From NCBI GenBank assembly GCA_019637395.1, contig JAHBVR010000006.1, positions 275,983 to 339,982 on the forward strand: a DNA stretch of 64,000 nt, read 5' to 3'. Below, one piece after another: positions 6,679 through 16,700 of the stretch (position 1 is its first letter; every line of letters begins with the position of its first letter). A program made the position numbers and the translations under genes. Origin of the DNA: Vulcanimicrobiota bacterium. Lineage in GTDB: Bacteria; Vulcanimicrobiota; Xenobia; Xenobiales; JADMJV01. The notes below the pieces were generated by a model. That model worked only from the letters and a program-made list of their open reading frames with translations, did not search any database and was not told the DNA's origin.

Positions 6679-9174
6679 ATGCAATCGCTCAAAGGTCAAT
6701 GTTTTTGTGGTGAAGTTTGTTTTACCATTTCGCGTCCGGAATCGGCGCCGCCAGTCCATTCTCTTCCCAATTACACGGCTGTCATTTACTCTTCTCAGTT
6801 GAAGTTCAAAAAGGGAAGGGAATCAATTCACACGCTGACCTGGGGTGAGGGCTCTTCCTGGCAGGAATGCGCTCGCTGCCGAAGTCGGCTGTTTTACCGA
6901 CAGGCATCGGACGCTCCTATCTATGTGGAGTTGGGGGCGATTCGAGAGCGGTTTCGCTGTCGCAATTTGCATCTGCCTGACTGGCTGCCGCTCGGACCGG
7001 AGCCAAAGCTATCCGTGCGGCAGTTCCACCGGGCCGCGCAGTTGGGACAATTTTATCGGATGCGTCGCTTGCTGGCACAGGGGGTGGAGGTAGATTGCGA
7101 GGTCGCAGGTCAGACGGCGCTCGAGATAGCCAGCCATTATGGGCGCTTGCGAGTTTGCCGTCTATTGCTGAGCCAGGGGGCGGATGTAAGACGGGCCCTA
7201 CGTTACGCCTGGAACGGACTCTCGGTGGACTGCATGGCCCCACTGTTTCGGCTACTGCTAGCCTACGGTTATCCAGCCCAGGATCTGCTGCTGCCGGCGA
7301 TTGATTCGGGTTCGCCGAGGGCGCTGGCCGTTGTTTTGAAGGGACCCATCGATGTCGATCGAGAGGACGAAGAGGGCAAACTCCCGCTGGAACATGCTCG
7401 TTGCTGGCCTTCGCTGATCAGGCTGCTGTTGCGGCAGGGCGCCGATGCTTCCCGGGTTGGGAGCGCGGGTTCGCATCTACTGGCCTGGTGCGCCTATTTC
7501 GGAATGACGCGGCGGACCAGGATGTTGCTGGAGGCCGGATGTCCGCCCGATTTACCCGAGTATGGAGTCTCGGGGGCTGCTTTGCGATATGCCTGCTCAC
7601 GCGGACACGTGGAAACAGTTCGAGCGTTGCTGGAATTTGGCGCCGACCCGAACCTGACGCACGCAGGCCAAACGCCGTTGATGTTGGCCTGTCGGCAGGG
7701 GTCACTGGTAATTGTGGAGATGCTACTGGCGGCGGGCGCTTTTCGGGACAATGCCGTGGATTGTGCGCAAGTGTTTCTTCCGGACCTGGTGCAAGTTCTG
7801 CAGCAGCGGATTGGTGAAAGTCCGCTGCGTCATCGGTGGAGCTGGAATTCGGCTGGCGAATTGTGCGTGAAGGTTTGGAAGGGCAGCAAGTCTCGGCGTT
7901 GGACTGATGGCCACGCGGCCATCGTGCATTTGCTGGACCCTACCGCACCAGAGCCTGTCGCCCGGGTGATTGCCCAACCGCAAGTGCGTCCGGTCTGCTT
8001 CCCCGTGAATGGGGGCTGCGCTTGCGGCGGTCTGCGCTTCCGATTGCACGCTCAGGGTGGGGATGTTCCTGAGATACTCTGTAAGTCCCGGATGGTGGGG
8101 GTGCGGGATGTGAATATGGAAATTGTAAGCGGTCCGGATTCCATTCACATCCTCTGCCCCGACGAGGACTGCGCGAATTGGTGGCGCTGTTCGAAATGCC
8201 GACGACAGGAGGGAATGATTTTTCAGACTCCCGAAGCGCCGGGGTTCTGCTACGTACGAGTGAAGAACCTGGATGATCCCGAGGTAGCGGGCGGGCTGAA
8301 CGTGATTTCGCCGGTCAGGTATGGTCAGCAAGCATTGCACCGGGCCGCCCGGGAGGGCGACACGCGTCGAGCCGCCAGACTAATCGCAAGAGACTACCCG
8401 GTAGATGTGGAGGTCAACGGCTACACACCCCTGCAGGAGGCCAGTCATGCTGGATGCTACCGTACGGCTCGGTTGTTGTTGAAGCACGGAGCGAACGCTA
8501 GAAAGGCCATCGTGCTGGATGGTCATTCGGCTCTGGACGAGTTGCCCGGCTGGCTGCGGACTCTGCTGCGCTTCGGCGCGGATCCCCAGAAGATGTTGCC
8601 GGATGTCGTTGAGCGTGGAAACCCCGCCGGGTTGCGAGTCTTGCTCCGCGCCGGCGCAGACTTGCAAATTCCCGACGACGAGGGTGTGCACGCGCTGCTG
8701 CTGGCTTCTCATAACAGTTGCGCGATGGTGCGCTTTGTGATGCGGGCCGGGGGAGAAGCGACGGTGCTGCAAAGCGGAGGTCTGCACGCGCTGGTTTTTT
8801 GCGCGGTCTTCGGATTTTGGGGGAGGGCCAGGGCTCTTTTGCGAGCTGGCTTTCCGGTGAACCTGTGCGAAAGAGACGGCAGATGCTCAGCGCTCATTTC
8901 CGCGGTTGAGGCGGGGCGGATTCGTACGGCGCGCGTGCTGCTCGAGCACGGAGCAGACGTGAATCTAGGCCGGCCCGGAGTGACGCCGCTGATGAGGGCT
9001 GCTTATCGAGGGTCTTTGCCTCTGGTCGAGCTGTTGCTGGCATTTGGAGCCGACGCCGGGCTGCGCGACCAGGAAGGGAGGACGGCACTGGACTACGCGG
9101 ACCTTCGAGGTCACGGAGTGTCCCCCCAGGACCGGGAACCGGTGAAAGCCCGGTTAGCGGAGGTCGTGAAGTAA
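6679..9174 (+). CDS. duplicated GFA-like/ankyrin-repeat protein
   Basis: This 831-residue protein is built as two similar halves. Each half opens with a GFA/CENP-V-like zinc module: CFCGEVCFTIS near residue 8 with a later CARCRSRLFY, and GCACGGLRFRL near residue 450 with CSKCRRQ. Each continues with five to seven ankyrin repeats (for example QTALEIASHYGRLRVCRLLLSQGADV and ALISAVEAGRIRTARVLLEHGADVN). GFA domains bind zinc and in characterised members react with S-hydroxymethyl-glutathione; ankyrin repeats bind proteins. The function here is unknown and no signal peptide is seen. The frame also allows TTG at 6673, 5 bases after AAAGG; the ATG at 6679 is the simpler choice. It stands alone between a gene-poor region and mobile-element debris. 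Confidence 0.85.
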   Translation: MQSLKGQCFCGEVCFTISRPESAPPVHSLPNYTAVIYSSQLKFKKGRESIHTLTWGEGSSWQECARCRSRLFYRQASDAPIYVELGAIRERFRCRNLHLPDWLPLGPEPKLSVRQFHRAAQLGQFYRMRRLLAQGVEVDCEVAGQTALEIASHYGRLRVCRLLLSQGADVRRALRYAWNGLSVDCMAPLFRLLLAYGYPAQDLLLPAIDSGSPRALAVVLKGPIDVDREDEEGKLPLEHARCWPSLIRLLLRQGADASRVGSAGSHLLAWCAYFGMTRRTRMLLEAGCPPDLPEYGVSGAALRYACSRGHVETVRALLEFGADPNLTHAGQTPLMLACRQGSLVIVEMLLAAGAFRDNAVDCAQVFLPDLVQVLQQRIGESPLRHRWSWNSAGELCVKVWKGSKSRRWTDGHAAIVHLLDPTAPEPVARVIAQPQVRPVCFPVNGGCACGGLRFRLHAQGGDVPEILCKSRMVGVRDVNMEIVSGPDSIHILCPDEDCANWWRCSKCRRQEGMIFQTPEAPGFCYVRVKNLDDPEVAGGLNVISPVRYGQQALHRAAREGDTRRAARLIARDYPVDVEVNGYTPLQEASHAGCYRTARLLLKHGANARKAIVLDGHSALDELPGWLRTLLRFGADPQKMLPDVVERGNPAGLRVLLRAGADLQIPDDEGVHALLLASHNSCAMVRFVMRAGGEATVLQSGGLHALVFCAVFGFWGRARALLRAGFPVNLCERDGRCSALISAVEAGRIRTARVLLEHGADVNLGRPGVTPLMRAAYRGSLPLVELLLAFGADAGLRDQEGRTALDYADLRGHGVSPQDREPVKARLAEVVK

Positions 9175-9197
9175 GATGAATAGCCTTGCGAATTCTA

Positions 9198-9512
9198 TCA
9201 CGAGCTTCTTTCCGAGAATTCCCTGAAGTGCCCGTCGTGCGCTTGCGGCCTCCGCCTGGTGAGCGAACTTTGCCCCTTTAACTCAGCGCCCAGATCGGCG
9301 AGACCACTGTGGATTGAGACGCGACTCATACCCGTTAGCCTGGCAAGAAGCGTGATCCCACCGTATCCTATCTGATCGGCCTCTGCGGCGACGAAAAGGC
9401 GCTTTTGCCTCTCATCAAGGAGCGGTATCACCCTTTCCAGCTTCTTTAGCAACTTGGACTCGTCAGAAATCTGAATTCCCAGGCTTTTGTCGACTGCTCG
9501 AAGTAGCTGCAC
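9198..9512 (-). pseudogene. ISAzo13-type transposase remnant (N-terminal part)
   Basis: The 104-residue frame contains LLDERQKRLFVAAEADQIGYGGITLLARLTGMSRVSIHSGLADL, which matches the conserved start of ISAzo13-family transposases (pattern 'LnERqrRlfaAaEA..lGyGGi..va..tGisr.TI..G..eL'). The catalytic DDE region, which should follow for another 300 or more residues, is missing; the frame ends in unrelated sequence near 9198. I see no flanking inverted repeats. It is therefore a dead fragment, and it lies 30 bp from the point where the macro-domain gene is cut off. Confidence 0.75.
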
Positions 9513-9540
9513 TCAAAAAAGCGAAAATCGTACAAGTTAT

Positions 9541-9930
9541 TTATTTTGTCATCCTAAAGTCGCCTGGGAAATCATAAACGCCCGCCGCGATGCAGGGGAA
9601 GGCGATGTGGTCGAGTTCGTGCTCCCGAGCCAGTTCAAGCGAGGCGCGGTAGCACGAGCGAAGCACCACTTCCTCACCGAAGCCTCCGTCTTCCCAGACC
9701 GTGCCGACCGTATGAATAATCTTCTTCACCTCCAGCCAGTGCCCGTTGGTGATGACAGCCTCGCCTGGATTGCAAATGCCGATTTTCACGCACTCTTGGA
9801 GCAAGCCGGGGCCGGCGGCACGGTGGACCGCTTTGTCTACGCCTCCACCGCCCATCAGTGATTCATCGGCCGAGGTGACAATGCTGTCGACCTTCAGTTG
9901 GGTGATGTCTCCCAGCACAATACCGATCAT
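9541..9930 (-). pseudogene. macro-domain (ADP-ribose-binding) gene, C-terminally truncated
   Basis: The 129-residue frame begins MIGIVLGDITQLKVDSIV with GGAGAAAG upstream of the ATG at 9930. It follows the macro-domain pattern: GDIT, then a G-rich GGGGVDKAVHRAAG loop, GEAVITNGHWL, IIHTVG, and IAFPCIAAGVYDFP near the end. Macro domains bind or hydrolyse ADP-ribose derivatives. Two things are odd. The usual NAAN motif reads TSAD here, and the protein stops about 10 residues after GVYDFP, where family members continue through a further helix-strand-helix of 30-50 residues. The cut is next to the transposase remnant, so a deletion at that junction probably inactivated the gene. Confidence 0.75.
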
Positions 9931-9968
9931 TGAGCATCTTTCTCCACCCTTCACCTCTTCGCACGGCC

Positions 9969-10385
9969 TTACTCAAAGCCGGGAAATTCATTTTCGTTGC
10001 TCAGTCTGGGCCGTGGACCTGGGGGGCGACGCCGGGCCCCTACGCCTGAACCGCCGCCGTCGTTGAAGTCATCTGGTAGGTTCAGCCATTGCCTGGAAGA
10101 AATACGACCGGTCAGAAAGTTGAGCAGCCTGAGCATTTCCGGGTCTTTTTGCAGTTCTCCCTGGTTGCGAAGGAGCACCCAGAGGTTTACCCGCGTGGTC
10201 GGATTGTCCAATCCCAGTCGCACTGCCATTACGAAGACCCCGGCCAACTCCCAGATGGCCTGATCAATTCGCTCTTGGATACCACCTCGGCGAGCGTCGC
10301 GGACTGCGGCCAAGGCTGGATAGACATCTTTGTCCGGTAAGCTGATGCGGCAGACGACGCGCTCGACGAACTCCACTTCGTCCAC
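9969..10385 (-). CDS. hypothetical protein
   Basis: I do not recognise this protein of 138 residues. Residues 1-100 look globular and mainly helical (FVERVVCRISLPDKDVYPALAAVRDA, then IDQAIWELAGVFVMAVRLGL). The last 35 residues are low-complexity, rich in Gly, Arg and Pro. The start is GTG at 10385; the frame is open upstream to a TAG near 10434, so a slightly longer form is possible. It follows the direction of the truncated macro gene and may itself be a remnant within this scarred region. Confidence 0.4.
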   Translation of the reverse strand: MDEVEFVERVVCRISLPDKDVYPALAAVRDARRGGIQERIDQAIWELAGVFVMAVRLGLDNPTTRVNLWVLLRNQGELQKDPEMLRLLNFLTGRISSRQWLNLPDDFNDGGGSGVGARRRPPGPRPRLSNENEFPGFE

Positions 10386-10985
10386 ATCTGAAGTTTCGTC
10401 GGTTGTCGCACGCCACCTGGCGGAAGATGGTGGGTGAACCTAACTGGGCGGCGCTTTGGGCGGGTCTTCCAGACATCGCAGCAGACGAAAGCCCGAGGTC
10501 GCCTGGCCCTCGAGGTAGTAAGTGAGGAGCCGCTCCCTCCGGGCGGCCAACTGGGGCCACTCGAGCTCGGAGCCTTGCAGCGCCTCAGCGGTGAGGGCTC
10601 GGGCTGGGGGATACTTGCGGCTGCTGGCAGTAAGGCCTCTAGATTACCCTCAATTCTTTGGGCGCCGGCACAGACCGGAACATCGAGCCCGGATTTCGAG
10701 AATGGCCAAGTCAGCGGCGTAGAAGACCCAGGAGAACGGAGTGCCTTTCGGGATGTCCGGCTCTGTGCAGTTGTAGATCCGTCTGAGGGGAGTTCGATAG
10801 AAGCAACTATCCATCAGTTGTTGTAAAACCGGCGTTTTAAGGGATTGCGTGGCCTGAACCCTAAATAAACATTGGGAAAAAGCTGGCGCAATCGGGAGTT
10901 GAACAGCAAAGTTGATCATGAGCCACGATTTAGCTTTACACCAAGCTGTCCAGATACCGAAAAATCCCGCGGTTGCGGTCTTTTC
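10386..10985. other. non-coding or degenerate left flank of the island
   Basis: No confident gene is present. A short minus-strand frame around 10650-10830 reads YNCTEPDIPKGTPFSWVFYAADLAILEIRAR before stopping and may be the tail of a decayed gene. The part from about 10862 to 10985 resembles 62571-62692 inside the right end of the island: ATAAACATTGG, AAAAAGCTGGCG, TGATCA and TTAGCTT occur in the same order. It ends in a degenerate version of the terminator hairpin that is intact at 62668-62693. Confidence 0.5.
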
Positions 10986-11034
10986 TCGTTGGTCGGAGTG
11001 CACGGATTTGAACCGTGGGCCCCTAGTCCCCCAG
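10986..11034 (-). repeat. left att-like repeat: 3' half of tRNA-Pro(GGG)
   Basis: This 49-bp block is identical, in the same orientation, to 62693-62741. Read on the minus strand it is the 3' part of a tRNA: the anticodon loop CTGGGGG (T33, anticodon GGG), the 3' anticodon stem ACTAG, a variable loop GGGCC, a T-arm CACGG-TTCAAAT-CCGTG and the acceptor strand CACTCCG followed by ACC. The 5' half (D-arm, 5' anticodon stem CTAGT, acceptor CGGAGTG) does not follow, so it is not a functional tRNA. Tyrosine recombinases commonly use the anticodon-loop-to-3'-end segment of tRNA genes as attachment sites. Confidence 0.85.
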
Positions 11035-11152
11035 GAGCAGGTACGGGGTTGAGGACAGGGTGGGGGAGGTCGCAGAAATGCTTATAAGATAAGGGTTTGC
11101 GCGTTTTTGGTTTTGCTCGAGTTGGGCCCAGTTTTGAAGAAAATGTGAGGGT

Positions 11153-11173
11153 CCGGTGATCAACCGGTGATCA
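11153..11173 (+). repeat. paired CCGGTGATCA repeats, possible recombinase arm site
   Basis: Two perfect direct copies of CCGGTGATCA (11153-11162 and 11164-11173) lie about 120 bp inside the left att-like repeat. The same pair (CCGGTGATCA and TCGGTGATCA, two bases apart) occurs about 110 bp inside the right repeat. Arm-type integrase or excisionase sites of integrative elements sit in this position, which is why I flag them; binding is inferred. Confidence 0.5.
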
Positions 11174-11282
11174 GGTTTTTGGGTTTGGGTGTGCAGCGAG
11201 GGGACTACTCCAAGGCATACCAGTGCCATTGGACGACAATCCGAGTGAATCGAGAACTCCTTTTGCTTGGCTAAATCAGACC

Positions 11283-13727
11283 TTAGCTCAGCAACCGCTT
11301 CACAGCGCTCTCATCCAACCAGACCCCATGGTTATCCGCCCTCAAGGTCACCTGTCCGTTCACATTAAGCCAACGGGTCCACTGCGGTAAAAGCAAATTC
11401 AACTGACTACGTGTCTGTCCGAGTGCCTGAGCCAGGGCGAGCCGTTCCATCCGCCCACGCTCGGATAGCAGATCCACGACGCGCTCCAGGAAAGGTGGTT
11501 TGCCTTCCCTGTCCCGCAATGCGAGAGAAGCCAGCAGACGTTCGGACAGGACTGTCTCGAAAAGCTGGCCCTGGCCCTTCCCGCCGCCTTCGAGCACCAG
11601 GGCGGGGCCAACTTCGCTCCACCAGGCCGGGGGGCGCCTACTTCCTTCGGTCCAGCCAGGTATGGTTTGGCCGGGGGAGGCGAGCAGAGCCAGGGCGCAG
11701 CACATTTCCTGCGGGCTGGAGCCGCCGTGGTAGCCGCGTTTGCGCGGGCCGTAGCGCACTTTCTCGGTATGGAGCAAGCGAGCCGATTCGGCCAGCTGCA
11801 GTCGCCCCCCCTCGATGAGCACCGCCCCGTCTTCTTCATGGCCACCTGGCTGCCAGCGGTTCCCGGCACCTACGCTGGGCCGTTCGACCGTTCCGAAATC
11901 CAGGGTGTGCCCGTGGTCACTGACGATGAGCACGGAACGCTGCACCGCCCGGGCCGCCTCCAGTAGCGGAACGAGCGGGCCGATCAGGTCCTGAGTCCAG
12001 CGCAGATTGAGCTGCTCTTCCTTGGCCAGCGCGTCGTCCATGCTGTTGATCACCACCGCCACCAGCTTGTAGTCTGACGATTGAGTGCGCCGCAGTGCTT
12101 GTTGCATATCCTTTTTGTGAAATAGCTGCGGTCCGTAGTCCTTGCGGCAGGCGGAATTTAACCCACTATGTGACTTAAAGTGAGTGGCCTCATCGCGCGC
12201 GTCCCCCTGCATCAGCCGGCCACAAAGCAAGCTGGTTCGCGCCACTTCGGTGACGCTCGGCAGGGCGGAAAGCAGTCGAGTCTTCTCTTTTGCCTGCGGC
12301 AGATAGTGCGACCAGTTCCGTTGGTCCAGAGAGTCGAGCAAATCCAGCAGCGCGGCCTGACTGCAACCGTCCATCACCAGCACCAGCAGGTGAGAGCCTT
12401 TCTCTTTGACCAATGGGACCAGCACTTGGTCGAGAAAACCCTCGACCGGCAGGGTATCCTTGTGGGTCCCGATAAGGGCTTGTGCAAAGCCCTTACTGTA
12501 GACTTCCCGCCATTCGAGGGCGCGTTCCAACAGGCGAGAGAAGGCTGCCCCCAATTGAGGGTGTGGGTGCTGCAGCCACAATCGGGCCCGGTCTACCCAG
12601 GCGACACGGTCCAGATAGTCGTCCATCCAGGCCGTTATTGCTCCGCCCGGACCAGGCCCGGGGGCGGCCAGAAAACGCTCCAGGCGCTGCGCCATTTGCA
12701 GCGGCTCCAGCTCCTCTTCTTTCTCGGTGAAGAGCCAGTGATCGCGAAAAGGCTGAGATTGGGAAAGGTCGACACCGGCCCTGGCCAACATTCCATCCCA
12801 ACCTTCAGCCAGTATCAGGCTGAACTGGGCGAGGTCGAGAGCATTGAGTTCTATCAGCAGTTCCTTAGCCCGCGTCTGCACGGGTCCCAGCCATAGCAGG
12901 TCGCCGTTCAGCCGAACCAGCTCTCGGAAGGAACGGCCCAGGTGCTGGCCGAGCAAGACGGGCAGGCGGCGACCGGCAAAGAAGCGATCAAGGCTTCCCT
13001 GGGCCATCAGCGCGGCGGGCCCCGGAGGAGCCAGGAAGACGACCTCCAGCACCAGGCACAGGGCCAGGGCTTCCCGCGCCCCGCGCTCAAAATAGAGCTC
13101 TAAAACCTGGTCAACAGAAGGGCCACCGCCACGCTCGTCCAGCCACTGGCGAGCTTTGCGTTTCAGACTTTCGGACGCCGAAGGGAGGGCAGGCGGCGCC
13201 AGAGTGAGTGTGCGTAAAAGCTGCAGGAGGTCATAGCCTTCGTTGGTCAGGCCAAAGCGCTGGTGGAGTAGAGTCTCCCAAGCCAGTTCGCGGGTCAGAA
13301 CTCCGCCAGGAGCTTTGGGAAACTCGCGGGGGTCGCACTCCAATAACCATTCGGCCAACTCTCGATGGCGCTGCAGACCCGAGTCAATGGATTCCGCGTC
13401 AAAAAGTTTGCGAATAGATTCCCAGGGGTCCAGTTCGCGCAGGTCACGGTCGGGGAGCCGATCACGCAAATCCTGGGAGAGCCACGAGCGATCCGGGCAG
13501 AGCACCAGCAGATGTTGCCGGTGCTCTTCCGTGGCGGCGGCCAACCGGTGGAAATGTAGAGGACTGCGGGCCACCTCAATTTCGAAGGCCTGACCTTTCA
13601 GAAGCACCTGGGAAGATCCCTGATAGCCCTGAGGACAATAGAAGGCCAGCAGCCGGGCGTGAGGATGGCGATCCAGCAGCCGCTCGCCCTGAGTGCGCAA
13701 TTGGAATTCGCTGGGGGGACGAAGCAT
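11283..13727 (-). CDS. pglZ: BREX type 2 phosphatase-like protein PglZ
   Basis: This 814-residue protein carries the PglZ alkaline-phosphatase-like domain in its second half: LLVLVMDGCSQAALLDLL (metal-binding Asp), a following LPSVTEVARTSLLCGRL segment, then VVINSMDDAL and VLIVSDHGHTLDFG with the conserved DHG. The N-terminal half (about 400 residues) is helical, as in BREX-2 family PglZ. In Pgl/BREX systems PglZ is a core component needed with PglX for host methylation and phage exclusion. The ATG at 13727 overlaps the TGA of the upstream pglY by one base (TGATG), so the two are translationally coupled. It is the last gene before the island's left boundary. Confidence 0.87.
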   Translation of the reverse strand: MLRPPSEFQLRTQGERLLDRHPHARLLAFYCPQGYQGSSQVLLKGQAFEIEVARSPLHFHRLAAATEEHRQHLLVLCPDRSWLSQDLRDRLPDRDLRELDPWESIRKLFDAESIDSGLQRHRELAEWLLECDPREFPKAPGGVLTRELAWETLLHQRFGLTNEGYDLLQLLRTLTLAPPALPSASESLKRKARQWLDERGGGPSVDQVLELYFERGAREALALCLVLEVVFLAPPGPAALMAQGSLDRFFAGRRLPVLLGQHLGRSFRELVRLNGDLLWLGPVQTRAKELLIELNALDLAQFSLILAEGWDGMLARAGVDLSQSQPFRDHWLFTEKEEELEPLQMAQRLERFLAAPGPGPGGAITAWMDDYLDRVAWVDRARLWLQHPHPQLGAAFSRLLERALEWREVYSKGFAQALIGTHKDTLPVEGFLDQVLVPLVKEKGSHLLVLVMDGCSQAALLDLLDSLDQRNWSHYLPQAKEKTRLLSALPSVTEVARTSLLCGRLMQGDARDEATHFKSHSGLNSACRKDYGPQLFHKKDMQQALRRTQSSDYKLVAVVINSMDDALAKEEQLNLRWTQDLIGPLVPLLEAARAVQRSVLIVSDHGHTLDFGTVERPSVGAGNRWQPGGHEEDGAVLIEGGRLQLAESARLLHTEKVRYGPRKRGYHGGSSPQEMCCALALLASPGQTIPGWTEGSRRPPAWWSEVGPALVLEGGGKGQGQLFETVLSERLLASLALRDREGKPPFLERVVDLLSERGRMERLALAQALGQTRSQLNLLLPQWTRWLNVNGQVTLRADNHGVWLDESAVKRLLS

Positions 13728-16700
13728 CAGGGTTCTTGCCAGACCTCGTAGTTCAAGCTCAAACGAACCTTGGGGTCTTCCAGCAATTCAAGGATTTTCC
13801 GCAGCTCCGCCATCGCCTCAGCCTGGCTGGCCGACTTGAGCTGTCCGGCTTTCAAGCGCTTGGCGCGCGCCGGGGCGGGAGCCACTGAGGGCGGTGTCTG
13901 GGGACGAGAACGAATGAGGTTGAAGACCTGCTTGCGACCCAGCTCGACCACAGGGCCGAGAGGTTGGGCCTGCTCGCTGCGCTGCATGGCCTCTTGCATC
14001 TCGTGCAACAAGTCTTCCCCGCTGGGCAACTGCGGAAGTTCCGCAAGCATTTCCAGGTTCTCCTGGCTCAATGAGGAGAGCATGGCGGGGGCCCCGCGGA
14101 CAAAAGCCGCCAGCTCTTCGGGCACATCGCTCCAGCGGGCGCGCGCCAGCTGCTCTACCCGTTCGCGAGCATCTTTGGTGTCCAGTAGATTGACCAGGTC
14201 GGCGGCCAGACGGGAATGACTGAGGCGGGGCGACTGGGCCGGGTCGACCTGGGTTGCCTGACACAGTTGGCGAAGCTTGGCCGGCAAGTCGAGCAGAGCC
14301 TGGCGGCGTGGCTGGATAGCCTCGCCCACACGCTGGCTGAGGAGTTCGACATTGGCCGTGGTGCAATTGAGCGGATACAGGTCAGGTAGTAACAGCCTGG
14401 CTCTCTCCCAGGCACGGCTCCACACCTCGTCTGTGGGCAGTTCCATCGGACACAGCTCAACGTCGGCGGCAAGGTCTGCCTCAAACTCGCGCAGTGCCAG
14501 ACCCTGACGGACCAGTTGGCGCTGGGTCTGCTCGGCAAAGGTATAGATAATCAGAGCTTTCAGACGGGCGGGCAGCCCCATCGGTCTGGGCTGTTCCATC
14601 CATTCCTGGAGGCGCTCGACCCGCACGGGGCCGCTGATCTGATGACGAGCCATCTCCTGCTCGAACTTGTTGCGCCAGTGGTCATTCAGTAAGAAATGAG
14701 TCTCGCCCATTTTGCCCAACAGCAGCGGCTGCGCTACCTCGCGCAGACGGTCGCGCATGGTCTTATCGGGTATTTCCAGACGCTGGTCGTCGGTTTTGCA
14801 GGTCTCTTTGACTTCTTTCCAGACCTTGCGCACCGCATCCAGGCTGATCTCCTTGTCCACCGGGAAGGCCGGGTGGCCCGGATAATGGGCCTCCAGCTCT
14901 TTGGCCAGAATTTCGCGTAGCGCCTGTTCCAAATTGCTCACGGCGGGCATACGCGGCTGAAAGGCAGCGTGCAGAGATTGCAGCTGCTTGTCGGCAGGCA
15001 ACTGTTTCTGGTCGCTTTCATCAAGAATTCCCGGCTCCGCCTTGAGAATTCCATACGCCATTTCCAGCGCCTGACGCATCCTTTCTTGCAAGGCACTGCG
15101 CTGGTTCTCCAGCAGGGCCTTGGCCGAGGGTCGGTCGGTGGGAGCCAGGTGACTGAGGAAAGCGGTCAGGCGATCGCCGGTCAGAATGTATTCAATCATG
15201 ATCAAACGGCCCAGCTCGGTAAGAGTCCGCTTGGAGAGGAAAAAGGGAAGCCAGATGAGCGTGCGCGTTTCCGGGTGCTGGCTACGATAAGCCTCCAGCT
15301 TGACGAGGTCATCGCTGGGATGGCAGCCCTCTTCGTCAAAGGGGTAATCTAGAATCAACTTCGGGAATTGATCGGCCTGAAGCTCGCGCAGATTGCTTTT
15401 CTCGCGGATATTCAGATATTGCACCTCAAAGCTACGTTTGGTTCCGCGCCAAACCAGATCGTAGGTGACGGTCATATTGGCCTGAGCGTCCTGGTCGATT
15501 TTGAGCATCTGAAAGAGCAGACGCCGCAGGTAGCCCTTGCGCTGGCCGGCATTGTCCTGGGTGCGGGCACCCTCCAGAATCTTTTCCAGGTCGACCGTGG
15601 TCAGATTCAAGCTGATCTCTTCAGAGTCCGGGTCTACCCGTAGCTCTCCAATGTTGGTTTGCCAATTCTTCAGTTTGGTCAGAACCAGAGCCGACTCGCG
15701 GCCGGCGATGGGGGATTTGAGTGTGCCGTGGTTGAGGGCGGCCAACTTTTGCGGGGTCAATTTGCGCAGGGCGGGAACTTCAGGCACCAAAGCCGCGAGC
15801 AAAATGGTCTTGATCAGCCGCAGGTCAGTGGCTTGAGTGGCCACCGGGTTGCCCTCGGAGTCTTCCAGCATCGGGGCGAAGCGCTCCTGAAGAATACGTT
15901 TGGCACTTTCGAAGCCGCGCCGCACCGAGTCGTCATAGGGCTCGTAATTGCCGGACACCAGGTCAAAGAGGTCGCCCACCGGGATCAATTGGCCAACGCT
16001 CAGGCTTTCTTGCTGGTCGACCAGCAACTCCATCAGAATGCGAATGGCCGTGCGATTGCGCTGCAAAAGGCTGGAGACGGCCACCAGCGTGTCAATCAAG
16101 GCGGGACTGAAAGGGTAAACGCGGCGGCAAGAATCCAGGTCATAGTTGTGGGCCAGGATGTCGCGAATGTTGGGGTTGAGCTTGAGCCGATCGAATTGAT
16201 CGTGCAGCTGGGTGCGCGCTGCCTCACTCTTGGGCTTAAGGATGCGCTTTTCGATGATCTCGGGCAGGTTGGCGTCTTCCAGGTTTATGGTATCAAAACG
16301 CTTCTCGAAGTGTTTGATCTGGTCGTGGAAGTTGAACTGTTCAAAACCGCTCAGCGATTCGCCAATCAGGTCTTTCAGGTCGCGCTGGCGGGCTACAATC
16401 GAAATGATCGGAGCGGGCCGATCCGAATGCTCCGCTTCCACCAGTTTGACCAGCTTTTGAATCTCGCCGTGGACGAAATGAAGATTGGACGACATGTTGG
16501 CCAGCCACAAAATCAACTCGTCCAGAAACAGCACAATGCCATCGTAACCAAGTGATCTGGCGTGTTGACTGAGAACTTCCAGGGCCTGGTCAAAGGGCAG
16601 GTAACTTTCCTGATTGTCGCGCTGGACGTCCGAGTAGCCAGTGAAGTAGCTGCTCAGCAGTGCGCTAACCAACTGCTGGCGCTGAGGATGGCCGGGAGCG

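Noticed and set aside
10872..11087. Plus-strand frame across the left tRNA-Pro fragment (VGVHGFEPWAP...)
   Set aside because: It is a translation of tRNA-derived sequence, a common false protein; the same happens at 62580-62795.
15659..16555. Long plus-strand frames antisense to pglY
   Set aside because: They are shadows of the PglY reading frame; no motif, and they conflict with a well-supported gene.
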